Source: a virus. From it: 21,683 nucleotides of DNA. Positions 8,294 through 16,375 of this stretch are shown piece after piece (within the stretch, counting starts at the first letter, position 1; each line of letters starts with the position of its first letter). The translations under genes and the position numbers were made by a program. The stretch spans positions 1 through 21,683 of the IMG/VR virus record IMGVR_UViG_3300033145_001019. One strand, 5' to 3'. A model generated the notes under the pieces. The model had not been told where the DNA came from, searched no databases, and saw nothing but the letters and a program-made list of their open reading frames with translations.

Positions 8294-9502
8294 TTACTTG
8301 ACTAAAATCTCCCTACTCCCAATAGTATTTATCGGAAAATGAAAATCAACTTCTAGTATCATAGGCTGCTCACCATTTGAATTACTTGCCCATGTATCAT
8401 CTGCTCCAGTATCAGTTCTCTTGAGATTACATACCAGCATTGATGAAATAGTTTTTCCAGCACCATTTATCATAACGTCCTCAACTATTTGATGCTTATC
8501 ATCTGTCCCATCACAGGCATCTGATAAATCTGCTGTTGCCATAGCTCCAAATGTTCCATCTATGTTAGCCCAAGAATAATCTACCTTCCACCCAACAAGA
8601 TTACCATTTTCTGCCACTCCCCAATTACCTGGAGTCCAATGTAAGTGAATCCCTATATCCTCTCCATGCTTATACTTATGTGGAAGCTGCACTGTAAATG
8701 ATACTATATCATTCTTAGCAAATTCATAAAGATAAGTACTAGTTCCAGCACCACTCGGAGTAAAAGTTTGAAATGTAGGATCTGATTGTCCAGGTCTATC
8801 AAATGATCCAGGATTTATTCTAATATCATCCCAAACTTCTTCTTGAAGTTCTATAGTTTTATCTGCTCCACAATCTATAAGTAGATCTGAAGGAGCAACT
8901 TCATCTGTTTTTATATTTAGGTCAGTTCCATCATAATAGATTGAAGCATCTTCATCCTCACCGAATAAAATCTTTTCATTATCAGCAACTCCTACTATAA
9001 CCTGGCCAGGATTAATATCTTGCCCTAATATTATTTCAGCTATGTCTTTTGCCTGCCAGCTACTTGAAGGATCATCATACTGAGCTAGATCATCATTTGC
9101 CAAACCTGCCATATTGACATCAGAATGAGATGGGTAAGTATGAACTTGTGCATGATGTGCATTATTATTACTAGCATGAACTGATATATCAACTCCATCA
9201 ACTGTCTGGCCACCTGGAAGAGAAATACTTCCAGCATTATTAATAGTTACTAAACTATTCTGAATCAGCTTACCAGTGTTAGTATCAAACCTACAAATAG
9301 CATTATCAGTAGCTCCGGCAGGGCCAACTACATCACCAATTAAAGTTCCAATATCTGCTAATCTTAAAACCTCAGTAGGGTTAGCCGCTTGAGTTGCAAC
9401 AGAAAGTTGACTATCTGTAATAATAGCATAAGCACTAGGTCCAGTGTCATCAAAGAGGTGCATATTGACCATTGAGCCTAGTGTAACAAATTTTCTAGCC
9501 AT
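8294..9502 (-). CDS. Tail-fibre-like virion protein
   Basis: A 402-residue protein without a signal peptide, unlike the other fibre-like genes here. The N-terminal ~60 residues may attach it to the particle. The middle has fibre-like phrases ('NAICRFDTNTGKLIQNSLVT', 'INNAGSISLPGGQTVDGVDI', 'ILFGEDEDASIYYDGTDLNI') seen in many phage fibre and structural proteins. The C-terminal ~150 residues ('GEDIGIHLHWTPGNWGVAEN', then 'WKVDYSWANIDGTFG') look like a compact beta-sandwich domain; His-rich 'HLHW' pieces of this kind recur in phage fibre C-termini. Start: ATG at 9502, with AAAGGG of repeat copy 3 ten bases upstream. It sits 11 bases ahead of the tailspike gene, so the two may form parts of one host-recognition apparatus. 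Confidence 0.75.
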   Translation of the reverse strand: MARKFVTLGSMVNMHLFDDTGPSAYAIITDSQLSVATQAANPTEVLRLADIGTLIGDVVGPAGATDNAICRFDTNTGKLIQNSLVTINNAGSISLPGGQTVDGVDISVHASNNNAHHAQVHTYPSHSDVNMAGLANDDLAQYDDPSSSWQAKDIAEIILGQDINPGQVIVGVADNEKILFGEDEDASIYYDGTDLNIKTDEVAPSDLLIDCGADKTIELQEEVWDDIRINPGSFDRPGQSDPTFQTFTPSGAGTSTYLYEFAKNDIVSFTVQLPHKYKHGEDIGIHLHWTPGNWGVAENGNLVGWKVDYSWANIDGTFGAMATADLSDACDGTDDKHQIVEDVMINGAGKTISSMLVCNLKRTDTGADDTWASNSNGEQPMILEVDFHFPINTIGSREILVK

Positions 9503-9512
9503 TTCTTAGATA

Positions 9513-9539
9513 CCCTTTAACAAATTATTTGCCATAGGA
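9513..9539 (-). repeat. 27-bp dyad repeat, copy 3
   Basis: Core CAAA-N3-TTTG, minus-strand end TTTGTTAAAGGG followed by TATC. It overlaps the last five codons of the small membrane-protein gene (TAA at 9527-9525) and supplies the likely SD of the fibre gene starting at 9502. Confidence 0.85.
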
Positions 9540-9701
9540 TAGGACAATACTAACTAACATCCCACCAAGATTAAAAACTAACAAAGTAATAACCACATAA
9601 AATCTATTGTCCATAGTATTAATTCTTTTCCACACAGCAATAAACTCCTTTTCTAAAGATTCTATTTTTTCATCGTAGTATTCTTTATTAAAAGCGATCA
9701 T
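9525..9701 (-). CDS. 58-residue single-span membrane protein, holin/XhlA-like
   Basis: Short gene starting ATG at 9701, overlapping the terminase stop by ATGA, and ending TAA inside repeat copy 3. The first ~33 residues are charged and helical (KEYYDEKIESLEKEFIAVWK), and residues ~34-55 are one hydrophobic span (FYVVITLLVFNLGGMLVSIV) with a short tail SYGK. A coiled coil followed by one C-terminal membrane segment is the layout of XhlA-type haemolysin/holin accessory proteins, but many unrelated small phage membrane proteins share it. It is far from the lysin gene and next to the large terminase, so a second holin or antiholin is only one option. The coding call is supported by the exact fit between two genes. 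Confidence 0.7.
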   Translation of the reverse strand: MIAFNKEYYDEKIESLEKEFIAVWKRINTMDNRFYVVITLLVFNLGGMLVSIVLSYGK

Positions 9702-11230
9702 ATTAATCTCCAGTCTTTAAATTCCTTCTCGTACTCCTTTTCTAATTCATCATACTCATCTTCAATATCTTCACTCTTCTCAATCGGTGGATTAAAGTAC
9801 CTTTGTCCAAGCTCCATCATCTCAATAACATATGCGAAAGCATCCATAACATCCCATCTTTTACTCCTCGGAAACATCAAGAGTTGCATTTCAAGTAAAC
9901 TTGAACAAGTTGGGTTGTGGTAAATATAGCCTTGTCTGTAAAATGGTACTAATGCACTTATTCTTTTTACCTTCCCTTTTCCACTCTCAGCTGGGCCACC
10001 CCTAGCTTTTAACCAAACTGGCTCAAAGGCATACAAAGGCCCCCGTTTTGTTATCTCATTCTTAATTGGCTGCTTGATAAACTCCTCTAACCCAGTTACC
10101 TCAATTCCTATATTATGGACATTAAGCCTAACCTTCATATCAAACATCTCGTTGTATAGTTCATCTGGATAAAACTTGCCAGCTACACAATCTCTAAAAT
10201 AGATACTACAAGTTTCATAATTAATTCCAGCAGCTATTATTGCACTATCAGCGCTTTGCATTTTAACAGTCTTGGCTGGATCAACTATTATAACAGTTTC
10301 AATAGCATTCTTATCTAACTCAGGTTCATTATAAGATTGGAAAAACTCAGCTCTGAAACTTGCATCAGCAGTTGAAATTGGAAGATTTCTATACTCTCTG
10401 AAAAGAACATCAAGTTGGCCTTTTTCTTCATGGTTCTTTTTCTCAGCCATAATCTCAATCTTATCCATAAACTCAGGAGCAGTTGGATTATAGTCATCAT
10501 CAAAGGCTTCAAGTCTTATTGATTCCCAGTCACTTGAGTCAAGCAACTCTTGCAATAAACTATCTTCATGTTTTAGAGTATCAATATAGATAATTTGCCA
10601 ATTCTTCTCCAGTCGACTTACACACTTAATTAGATCAGCATAGAACCATTCTTTTCTCTTAGCCCTTATCTCATCATTATGGATAGTCTCAGGGTCTTCC
10701 AAATCGTCTACTATAATCAAATCTGGTCGAGCATTTTTATAGAGTAACCCACGAACCTGCTGGCCAGAACCTCTTGGATAAACCAAAGTATCAAACGCAA
10801 CCCAAGCTTTCTTACTAAAACTCTCGTCAATTCCAAAGGCATTCTTGGCCTTCACATTTCCAAATAGACTCTTAATTGCATAATTGCTTGCAAGTTCCAT
10901 CTTTAAGTTTTCAGTTTGAATAATAGCCGAGTCAAAACTTTTACTAACATAGAGTATGAACCTACTTTGTCTGAATAGTATATCCTTCCCGGCCTTACCT
11001 AACCCTGTAATACTTGTCTTACCAAACCCTCTTGGAGCAGCTATAGCAATCTTAGGTGCTCCAGAATCTATCATTTCAAGAATAGGGATGTGGATATTCT
11101 CAGAAAATGGAGCAGTGAATCTCTCAGGGAATATAGTCTTTGAAGTCATCTCTGTGCTTACAGAACAGAGTGCAAGAGTATCCTTTAACTCTTCATCAGA
11201 TTTTATTTTTTCAAAGTCTAAGTTATCCAT
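9698..11230 (-). CDS. terL: Terminase large subunit (packaging ATPase and nuclease)
   Basis: A 510-residue motor protein that cuts phage DNA and drives it through the portal. N-terminal ATPase: Walker A 'AAPRGFGKTS' at residues 64-73 and Walker B 'LIIVDDLED' at 171-179. C-terminal RNase H-like nuclease: three expected acidic residues are visible, D317 in 'IIVDPAKT', E377 in 'IGIEVTG' and D463 in 'WDVMDAFAY'. The full set and length are normal for the family, so the protein appears intact. Its start overlaps the previous stop as TAATG, and its stop overlaps the small membrane-protein start. Unusually, it lies ~9 kb downstream of the small terminase, separated from it by lysis, glycan and fibre genes. 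The acidic tail (SEDIEDEYDELEKEYEKEF) is long. Confidence 0.95.
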   Translation of the reverse strand: MDNLDFEKIKSDEELKDTLALCSVSTEMTSKTIFPERFTAPFSENIHIPILEMIDSGAPKIAIAAPRGFGKTSITGLGKAGKDILFRQSRFILYVSKSFDSAIIQTENLKMELASNYAIKSLFGNVKAKNAFGIDESFSKKAWVAFDTLVYPRGSGQQVRGLLYKNARPDLIIVDDLEDPETIHNDEIRAKRKEWFYADLIKCVSRLEKNWQIIYIDTLKHEDSLLQELLDSSDWESIRLEAFDDDYNPTAPEFMDKIEIMAEKKNHEEKGQLDVLFREYRNLPISTADASFRAEFFQSYNEPELDKNAIETVIIVDPAKTVKMQSADSAIIAAGINYETCSIYFRDCVAGKFYPDELYNEMFDMKVRLNVHNIGIEVTGLEEFIKQPIKNEITKRGPLYAFEPVWLKARGGPAESGKGKVKRISALVPFYRQGYIYHNPTCSSLLEMQLLMFPRSKRWDVMDAFAYVIEMMELGQRYFNPPIEKSEDIEDEYDELEKEYEKEFKDWRLI

Positions 11231-12588
11231 TAGTGGATATACCCTCCAGTTATAGTCACTGTCGAATCATATTCACCACTATATTCATATGCTCCTATGT
11301 CCCAAACACCATCTACACCTCTTGTAACTCCATCAGGATCAACATCATAAGGTGAGCCAATATCTTCGCCAGCTGGCGTTGCTGCCAAAAGATGAAAATC
11401 AAATGTTGCTGTGTCTAAATAAGGATCTCCTGTTCCGGTTGTGGAATTTGCTTCTGTTGGAGTGTCAGATGTATCAAGATACCTGTTATAATCAGAATCC
11501 CAATCTACAGTCCCAATTTCAGCGTCCATATTATATAGTAAATTGTTTCTTGCTTCTAAACCTACACCAGAACCAGGCGCAGAACCCGCATCACCTAACC
11601 ACCAGTCATTTGTTCCGTCACCCGTTAGTGAATTATTATAAACATTTACGTTTACCATCCCGCCTTTAGTTGTAGAATCAACAAATGAATCAAGGCTTAA
11701 ATCAGCAACATTGCCGTATATGTCCATCCCATCCACTGATATATTTAGATCAACTGCCCCACATCTATCATTAAACGAAACTATGCCTTGCCCACCAGCC
11801 GTATCCTCAAATGTACTCCAACGTAATACAATATTTGTATTTTCTGTCCCTGGGCAAGTCCCTGCTGGTTTGAGATTAATCCACTGTGCGTGGACGCCTA
11901 TCGCATTATAGTAATGATTCCTAAACCACAGATATTCTAATATAACATTATTCGCACCGCCTAATACAATTCCATTTGATGCTCGGTCTAATAAAAAATG
12001 GCTAACCACACTATTGGATACTTGTCCTACAACCATTGCTGACAAGATGCCTCGCTGTGCCGCATCAACAGCATCCATAGCTTGGGCCTCAATATAACTT
12101 ATATTATAATTACTCCCCTCACAAAATATTTTATTCTCTTCATTAACGGTTGCGCCCGGTCTTTTTAATAATCTGAAACCATATGTACCAGCCACCCCAT
12201 CAGTTGAAAACTGACCATCTATATCAATATAAGAAGTGTCGAGATGTATATTATTATTAGCGTACGCTGTGCCACCATTATGACCTATATCTGCGATCCC
12301 GTCGTGATCTGTGCTAACGTAACCTGTCTCAGTGCCATGATCCGCAACAGTTGATTTTTTAATTGTAATAATATCAGTAGTAGATACGGCATCATCTATA
12401 ACCCATGTTGCGTAAACACCATCACCAATATAGTATGTGTCCCCTCTTGTAAGCGTAGCTGGCAAATCATCCCACGCATTATCCCAAGCAGAGCCGTCTC
12501 CAGATCCACCGTCAAGGACATAATGATCCGCAGCATAGGCGTTACTTATAAACAACAGCAATACAAGACTAATAAGAAATCGCTTCAT
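11230..12588 (-). CDS. Secreted beta-helix-like protein
   Basis: A 452-residue protein from the preferred ATG at 12588. Two other in-frame starts (12591, and 12606 farther up) exist, but GAGG stands 7 bases before 12588, and this start puts a signal peptide at the very N-terminus (MKRFLISLVLLLFISNAYA). Residues ~20-75 ('HYVLDGGSGDGSAWDNAWDD', then 'LPATLTRGDTYYIGDGVYAT') match the opening of parallel beta-helix proteins found in many environmental phages and bacterial secreted pectin-lyase-like proteins. Irregular beta-helix coils continue to ~400, with 'GAYEYSGEYD' near the end. It overlaps the upstream gene by 20 bases and the terminase start by one. Function is probably glycan binding or cleavage; no active-site residues are identified. 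Base use is CpG-rich relative to the backbone. Confidence 0.75.
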   Translation of the reverse strand: MKRFLISLVLLLFISNAYAADHYVLDGGSGDGSAWDNAWDDLPATLTRGDTYYIGDGVYATWVIDDAVSTTDIITIKKSTVADHGTETGYVSTDHDGIADIGHNGGTAYANNNIHLDTSYIDIDGQFSTDGVAGTYGFRLLKRPGATVNEENKIFCEGSNYNISYIEAQAMDAVDAAQRGILSAMVVGQVSNSVVSHFLLDRASNGIVLGGANNVILEYLWFRNHYYNAIGVHAQWINLKPAGTCPGTENTNIVLRWSTFEDTAGGQGIVSFNDRCGAVDLNISVDGMDIYGNVADLSLDSFVDSTTKGGMVNVNVYNNSLTGDGTNDWWLGDAGSAPGSGVGLEARNNLLYNMDAEIGTVDWDSDYNRYLDTSDTPTEANSTTGTGDPYLDTATFDFHLLAATPAGEDIGSPYDVDPDGVTRGVDGVWDIGAYEYSGEYDSTVTITGGYIH

Positions 12589-13294
12589 CATCAATCCTCG
12601 CTTCATCAAAAATTATTACATTTGACGCTGGTACGCCACCAAGATTAATACGCTCTGCTTGTGCGGTATCAGATGTATTTACTATTTCAGCGACATAAGT
12701 CCAAGAAGAAAACGGCAACGTACTATACCCTGTACGAAAATATCCATCTGCACCACTCCCGTTATCGTATTCAATCAAAAATACATAATCTGTATCCGGT
12801 TGCAAATTAATATCAACAGTGCTTGTATTGGAAGCACCCCCATTGTAATACATTCTGTGTTCGTAATGATCTGTGTCCCATAATAGTCGTAAATAACCTA
12901 AAGTTGTATTTGATGAATCGGCAAGGAGCAAAGGCCCATTTGTGGTAGTGCCATTATTACCACTGGGGAGATGAATCATGCAGGTCGCAAAAATTTTACT
13001 GTCAGTTCCAGTAAAAGAAGCTCGTCGCCTTGCTCCTGAGCCAGCATAAACAGAAGCAGCGCCAAGAAGGGGTGCAGGAGCAATAGAATAATTTTCTGTC
13101 CATGTTCCGGAAATAACTTCCGTCCAAGTATTGTCGGCCGAGCCTCCATTAAATGTTTCTTCAAATATATACGATGGGGCTGCGCCACCAGCAGACCCAG
13201 AAACTATAATATTACCAGGAGAAAAAGTAACTCCTGCATAAGAATTACAGTATGTAAGTAGAGTTAGTATAAATAATAAAAATATCTTTCTCAC
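12569..13294 (-). CDS. Secreted concanavalin/LamG-like protein
   Basis: A 241-residue protein. An upstream TTG at 13306 is in frame, but GGAG lies 6 bases before a GTG at 13294, one base after the previous stop, so GTG is chosen. The N-terminus is then MRKIFLLFILTLLTYCNSYA, a signal peptide. The remainder ('YIFEETFNGGSADNTWTEVI', 'TDYVFLIEYDNGSGADGYFR', 'NVIIFDEARIDDEAIS') has the layout of a laminin-G/concanavalin-like jelly roll: an early 'FEETFNG' strand, a central WD/YEH segment and a final 'FDEARIDD' strand. Such domains bind carbohydrates. Together with the overlapping beta-helix gene it may form a glycan-recognition pair. Like that gene it is CpG-rich, suggesting that the two were acquired together. 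Confidence 0.7.
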   Translation of the reverse strand: MRKIFLLFILTLLTYCNSYAGVTFSPGNIIVSGSAGGAAPSYIFEETFNGGSADNTWTEVISGTWTENYSIAPAPLLGAASVYAGSGARRRASFTGTDSKIFATCMIHLPSGNNGTTTNGPLLLADSSNTTLGYLRLLWDTDHYEHRMYYNGGASNTSTVDINLQPDTDYVFLIEYDNGSGADGYFRTGYSTLPFSSWTYVAEIVNTSDTAQAERINLGGVPASNVIIFDEARIDDEAISY

Positions 13295-13295
13295 A

Positions 13296-15308
13296 TTAAT
13301 CTCCAACTGTTGATGTATATTCCATCTTCATACCAAGAAAATGAAGTGTTGCAACTGCTGTAGTTGTTCCTCCAGCATCCATCTGCCACCTAAAATAAAG
13401 AGTGTCTCCACCAGCACAAGTTCCATTAGGTGTTACAGCTGCAGAAGTTGTATGGTCTACTGCGTTAGAGCCAGTTACTGCAGCATCATCAATAGCTGCT
13501 TCAGCACTCCAAGTATTATTTACAGTTTCTGTAGCTCCCCTACACATAGCAGCTATATCACTATTTAAAACATCAGTATCTGCTGCTGTTTGTAAGTATT
13601 CAAGCTCAAATGTAACTGTACCACCATTCCAACTATCTGGCATTACAATATGGCCATATAAAGAAGATGCATCATTGTCTGCACATATTGCAGTGTAATC
13701 TAAAGGACCTGAATTTATCTGAACTGCTGTTGAACTTATTTCACATTGAGTACCATCTGGAACCATACCTGCAGCATTCCAAACTACTGACTCAACAATA
13801 TCTACAAGTACATCATCATCTTTACAATAAAATAAATCAGCAGCAGCATCATAACTTACAACTTGATCATCTGTACAACCTTCAGCAGTAGCTGCTACCA
13901 TATCAACAACATGACGGATGTTATTACTATCATACCAACGAAGTGCACCATCTGTATGATTTGCAACAACGGTATCTAATCGTAATTGACCTAGTACAGC
14001 AGGGGCTGCATTACCATTAGGAATCTCCAAACTTGTTGCAGCGCCAGCATCTATTACACCACCAACAGTTGAGAGAGTAATAGTTTCAGCACTCATATTA
14101 ACTGGTATTTGTGGTACTATTTCGTTATCAGAGCCGTCTATAATTATTGCAGCAGTTGGAGTTCCAGCATCCATATAAGTAAGTGTTACATCTGAATCTT
14201 CTGCTCCGTCTGTGGTATCAGTCATATTTGAGCTAATAGAGCCAGAGAACTTGTCAGCACCAAGACCATCTGAATCATGAAACTCGTGAGTTGGAGTAGC
14301 ACTTGGATCAACTGTAAGTGATTTAACTCCAGTATCCCCATCAGCATCTACAGTCATACCACCTGCGCCAGCATCAAAGGTACCTACACCAGTCATATTA
14401 TCAGCATCATCAATAGCTATACCAGTATCTTGAATTCCTTTAGCTCCGCCATCTCCTCTGACAATTGTATGATCTGTCATAACAGCAGCAGCACTTACAT
14501 CTCCAGCACCAGCTGGAGTTTCAAATGTTGGAGCTACTGCTGGCCCATTAGACATTAGGTACTCTCCATCTGCCCCAAGAGCAAGTTCAGTAACATCTCC
14601 ATTTGTATCAGAGTAGAATACTCTCCAAGCTGTCTGATCTACAAACTCAGTTAGGTTAGTGTACCCACCTGGAATTGGCTGAAGATCAAAATACCCACTA
14701 CCTCCAGACCAATTATAAGTAACAACTTCTCCTTCATCACCGGCTTCAAGATCACCTTCACTTGCATCTAGATCAATCAGTATCTTGATCTCAGTACTAT
14801 CATACCAAGTCATTCCACCATCTTCTAGCCCAGTAATAGTATTGTCATAAAGTAACTCACCAACAGCATTAGGTGAAGCATTTTGATTATTGAAGGTAAC
14901 TTGTGGAGTATTTATATTAGTTGTGAAGGTAGGATCATCTGAGAATACAGATAATAGTGTCCCAGTTTCATCATTTAAAGCAGCTATTAATCCAGCTGAA
15001 TTAACAAGCTCTCCCTCATGTGCAGCATCGGCAGCTACTATAGAGTAGAAATCAACTCCAACTTCTAAATCCCACAGACCCCTCATAGCAGCATAATTAG
15101 CTGCAGTTACTGTAGCTTGACCATTAGCTGAAACAACTATTTCATTAGTTAAAACTGCATTAGCAATACCAACTAAATATTGCGCATTAGTTGGAGCACC
15201 TCCTCCACCGCCTACAGCAGGAACTGATCCATAAGGAGTAAACATCATCCCATAAGATGTTGTACAACAAAGTATGAAGAGGAAAACTGTTAAGATTATT
15301 TTTTTCAT
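13296..15308 (-). CDS. Long fibre-like protein with signal peptide
   Basis: A 670-residue protein with a signal peptide (MKKIILTVFLFILCCTTSYG) followed by a Gly-rich spacer (AVGGGGGAP, residues ~31-39). Much of the rest consists of short repeated fibre-type phrases: 'NASPNAVGELLYDNTITGLE' and 'NAAPAVLGQLRLDTVVANHT', each followed by a W/RWYDS segment, and 'DHTIVRGDGGAKGIQDTGIA', a phrase widespread in phage tail-fibre or appendage proteins. The C-terminal ~150 residues include four Cys in 'GTQCEIS', 'AICADND', 'AAMCRGA' and 'NGTCAGG', which could pair if the domain is exported. AAGGAGG stands 4 bases before the ATG. It lacks a visible chaperone domain or lectin signature. A fibre or adhesin role is inferred. 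Confidence 0.75.
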   Translation of the reverse strand: MKKIILTVFLFILCCTTSYGMMFTPYGSVPAVGGGGGAPTNAQYLVGIANAVLTNEIVVSANGQATVTAANYAAMRGLWDLEVGVDFYSIVAADAAHEGELVNSAGLIAALNDETGTLLSVFSDDPTFTTNINTPQVTFNNQNASPNAVGELLYDNTITGLEDGGMTWYDSTEIKILIDLDASEGDLEAGDEGEVVTYNWSGGSGYFDLQPIPGGYTNLTEFVDQTAWRVFYSDTNGDVTELALGADGEYLMSNGPAVAPTFETPAGAGDVSAAAVMTDHTIVRGDGGAKGIQDTGIAIDDADNMTGVGTFDAGAGGMTVDADGDTGVKSLTVDPSATPTHEFHDSDGLGADKFSGSISSNMTDTTDGAEDSDVTLTYMDAGTPTAAIIIDGSDNEIVPQIPVNMSAETITLSTVGGVIDAGAATSLEIPNGNAAPAVLGQLRLDTVVANHTDGALRWYDSNNIRHVVDMVAATAEGCTDDQVVSYDAAADLFYCKDDDVLVDIVESVVWNAAGMVPDGTQCEISSTAVQINSGPLDYTAICADNDASSLYGHIVMPDSWNGGTVTFELEYLQTAADTDVLNSDIAAMCRGATETVNNTWSAEAAIDDAAVTGSNAVDHTTSAAVTPNGTCAGGDTLYFRWQMDAGGTTTAVATLHFLGMKMEYTSTVGD

Positions 15309-15317
15309 AGTTCCTCC

Positions 15318-15710
15318 TTAGTTATTATACTCAGCTGTTACTTGCAAAACTGCAGCACTTGCTCCAGTCTCACTAGTAAATTGAAAAGTTCTAATCATAC
15401 TTCTATTTACAATCCTTAAGCTTTGCTGAGCATACAAGATATGGCCTTGGCCATTACCAACTCTACTTGGATTACTCCCACCAACAGTCCACCTTATAGG
15501 ATTAGTCTCACAAGTAAAAAGCACAGCAGAGACTACTTTGTTATCAGCTCGATTTATAATCCAGCCTGGGAGGGATTGAACTGCATCAGTTGAGACAAGT
15601 ACTCTAGTGGGAGCCACATTCACACCCTGGACTGATAAAACTTCATCCAAAGCAAAACTTGAGCTTGTTACTAGAATAAACGCTAGAATTAAAAATAATC
15701 TCTTTATCAT
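15318..15710 (-). CDS. Small secreted protein of unknown function
   Basis: A 130-residue protein. A longer reading starting at a TTG (15728) exists, but AAAGGG of repeat copy 4 stands exactly 7 bases before the ATG at 15710, which also begins a clean signal peptide (MIKRLFLILAFILVTSSSFA). The mature part of ~110 residues is beta-rich ('RVLVSTDAVQSLPGWIINRA', 'GHILYAQQSLRIVNRSMIRT') and resembles small virion or appendage proteins in overall character, but I recognise no family. It begins a run of four consecutive signal-peptide genes and is separated from the next by 9 bases, so it is likely co-translated with the fibre-like gene. Confidence 0.72.
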   Translation of the reverse strand: MIKRLFLILAFILVTSSSFALDEVLSVQGVNVAPTRVLVSTDAVQSLPGWIINRADNKVVSAVLFTCETNPIRWTVGGSNPSRVGNGQGHILYAQQSLRIVNRSMIRTFQFTSETGASAAVLQVTAEYNN

Positions 15711-15717
15711 TTTATCA

Positions 15718-15744
15718 CCCTTTAGCAAAACATTTGTTATAGCT
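15718..15744 (-). repeat. 27-bp dyad repeat, copy 4
   Basis: The core is preserved on the minus strand as CAAATGTTTTG, followed by CTAAAGGG. The outer left arm is the most degenerate of the seven (AGCTATAA), so the arms pair poorly while the AAAGGG side is intact. It overlaps the last codons of the deacetylase gene and supplies the SD of the gene at 15710. Confidence 0.78.
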
Positions 15745-16375
15745 GACTGAAGGTCAATACTTCAATAAGATCCTTACACTCAGTTAAAGCTTTAAAAACT
15801 CTTCCCCAATCCTCAAAATTAAAATCACACTTACCATGCCCATATAAGCAAAATAACCAATTCTCGCTTACAGCTTTACTAACCCAACTTTTCACTGCTT
15901 CATCTGGAGTTCGGTCACTTACATCTCTTGGTAAATTTATTCCACTTATCATTAATAAATCAGTCTCTTCAACACTCTTTGGTCTACCAAACATTCTTCT
16001 AGAAACAACCCTACCATACTTAAACCTAGCTGCTTTAGCAACATCTAATACAGCTAAATCAATAGATCCATATGGGTAAACTATAGTATTGCATTCTTTG
16101 CCCAGAATCTGTTCTAAAATATTTTTACTAGAAACGAGTTCTTTAGATATAGTATCACGATTCCTCTTTGTTAATTCAATATGTGAGGTACCATGGCAAC
16201 AGACCTCATGGCCTTCATCTGAGTAGACTTTCATAATGTTTATTCTTTCTTTATTTAGCCCTATCAAATCAGCAGCCAAGCAAACCTTAAAATCTACTTT
16301 ATCAGCTATTTCACAAAGTTTACCCCAGTAATGGATATTTCTGCTATCATCAATCGTTAAGATACATTTTGCCAT
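15737..16375 (-). CDS. NodB-type polysaccharide deacetylase (carbohydrate esterase 4)
   Basis: A 212-residue enzyme expected to remove acetyl groups from an N-acetylated sugar polymer using a divalent metal. The NodB motifs are visible: motif 1 'LTIDDS' with D9/D10, motif 2 'HGTSH' with metal-binding H61 and H65, motif 3 'YPYG' around P101, and a late 'LYGHG' with H180 as the likely catalytic-pocket His. Length suits a single-domain cytosolic enzyme; no signal peptide is seen, unlike bacterial peptidoglycan deacetylases, which favours a role on a precursor or on phage-borne sugar. The start overlaps the upstream glycosyltransferase by 19 bases, and AGGA lies 3 bases before the ATG. It is the last gene of the glycan cassette. 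Confidence 0.85.
   Translation of the reverse strand: MAKCILTIDDSRNIHYWGKLCEIADKVDFKVCLAADLIGLNKERINIMKVYSDEGHEVCCHGTSHIELTKRNRDTISKELVSSKNILEQILGKECNTIVYPYGSIDLAVLDVAKAARFKYGRVVSRRMFGRPKSVEETDLLMISGINLPRDVSDRTPDEAVKSWVSKAVSENWLFCLYGHGKCDFNFEDWGRVFKALTECKDLIEVLTFSQL

Noticed and set aside
13296-15308. Diversity-generating retroelement target in the fibre genes
   Set aside because: No reverse transcriptase gene and no recognisable template/variable repeat pair is in the window.
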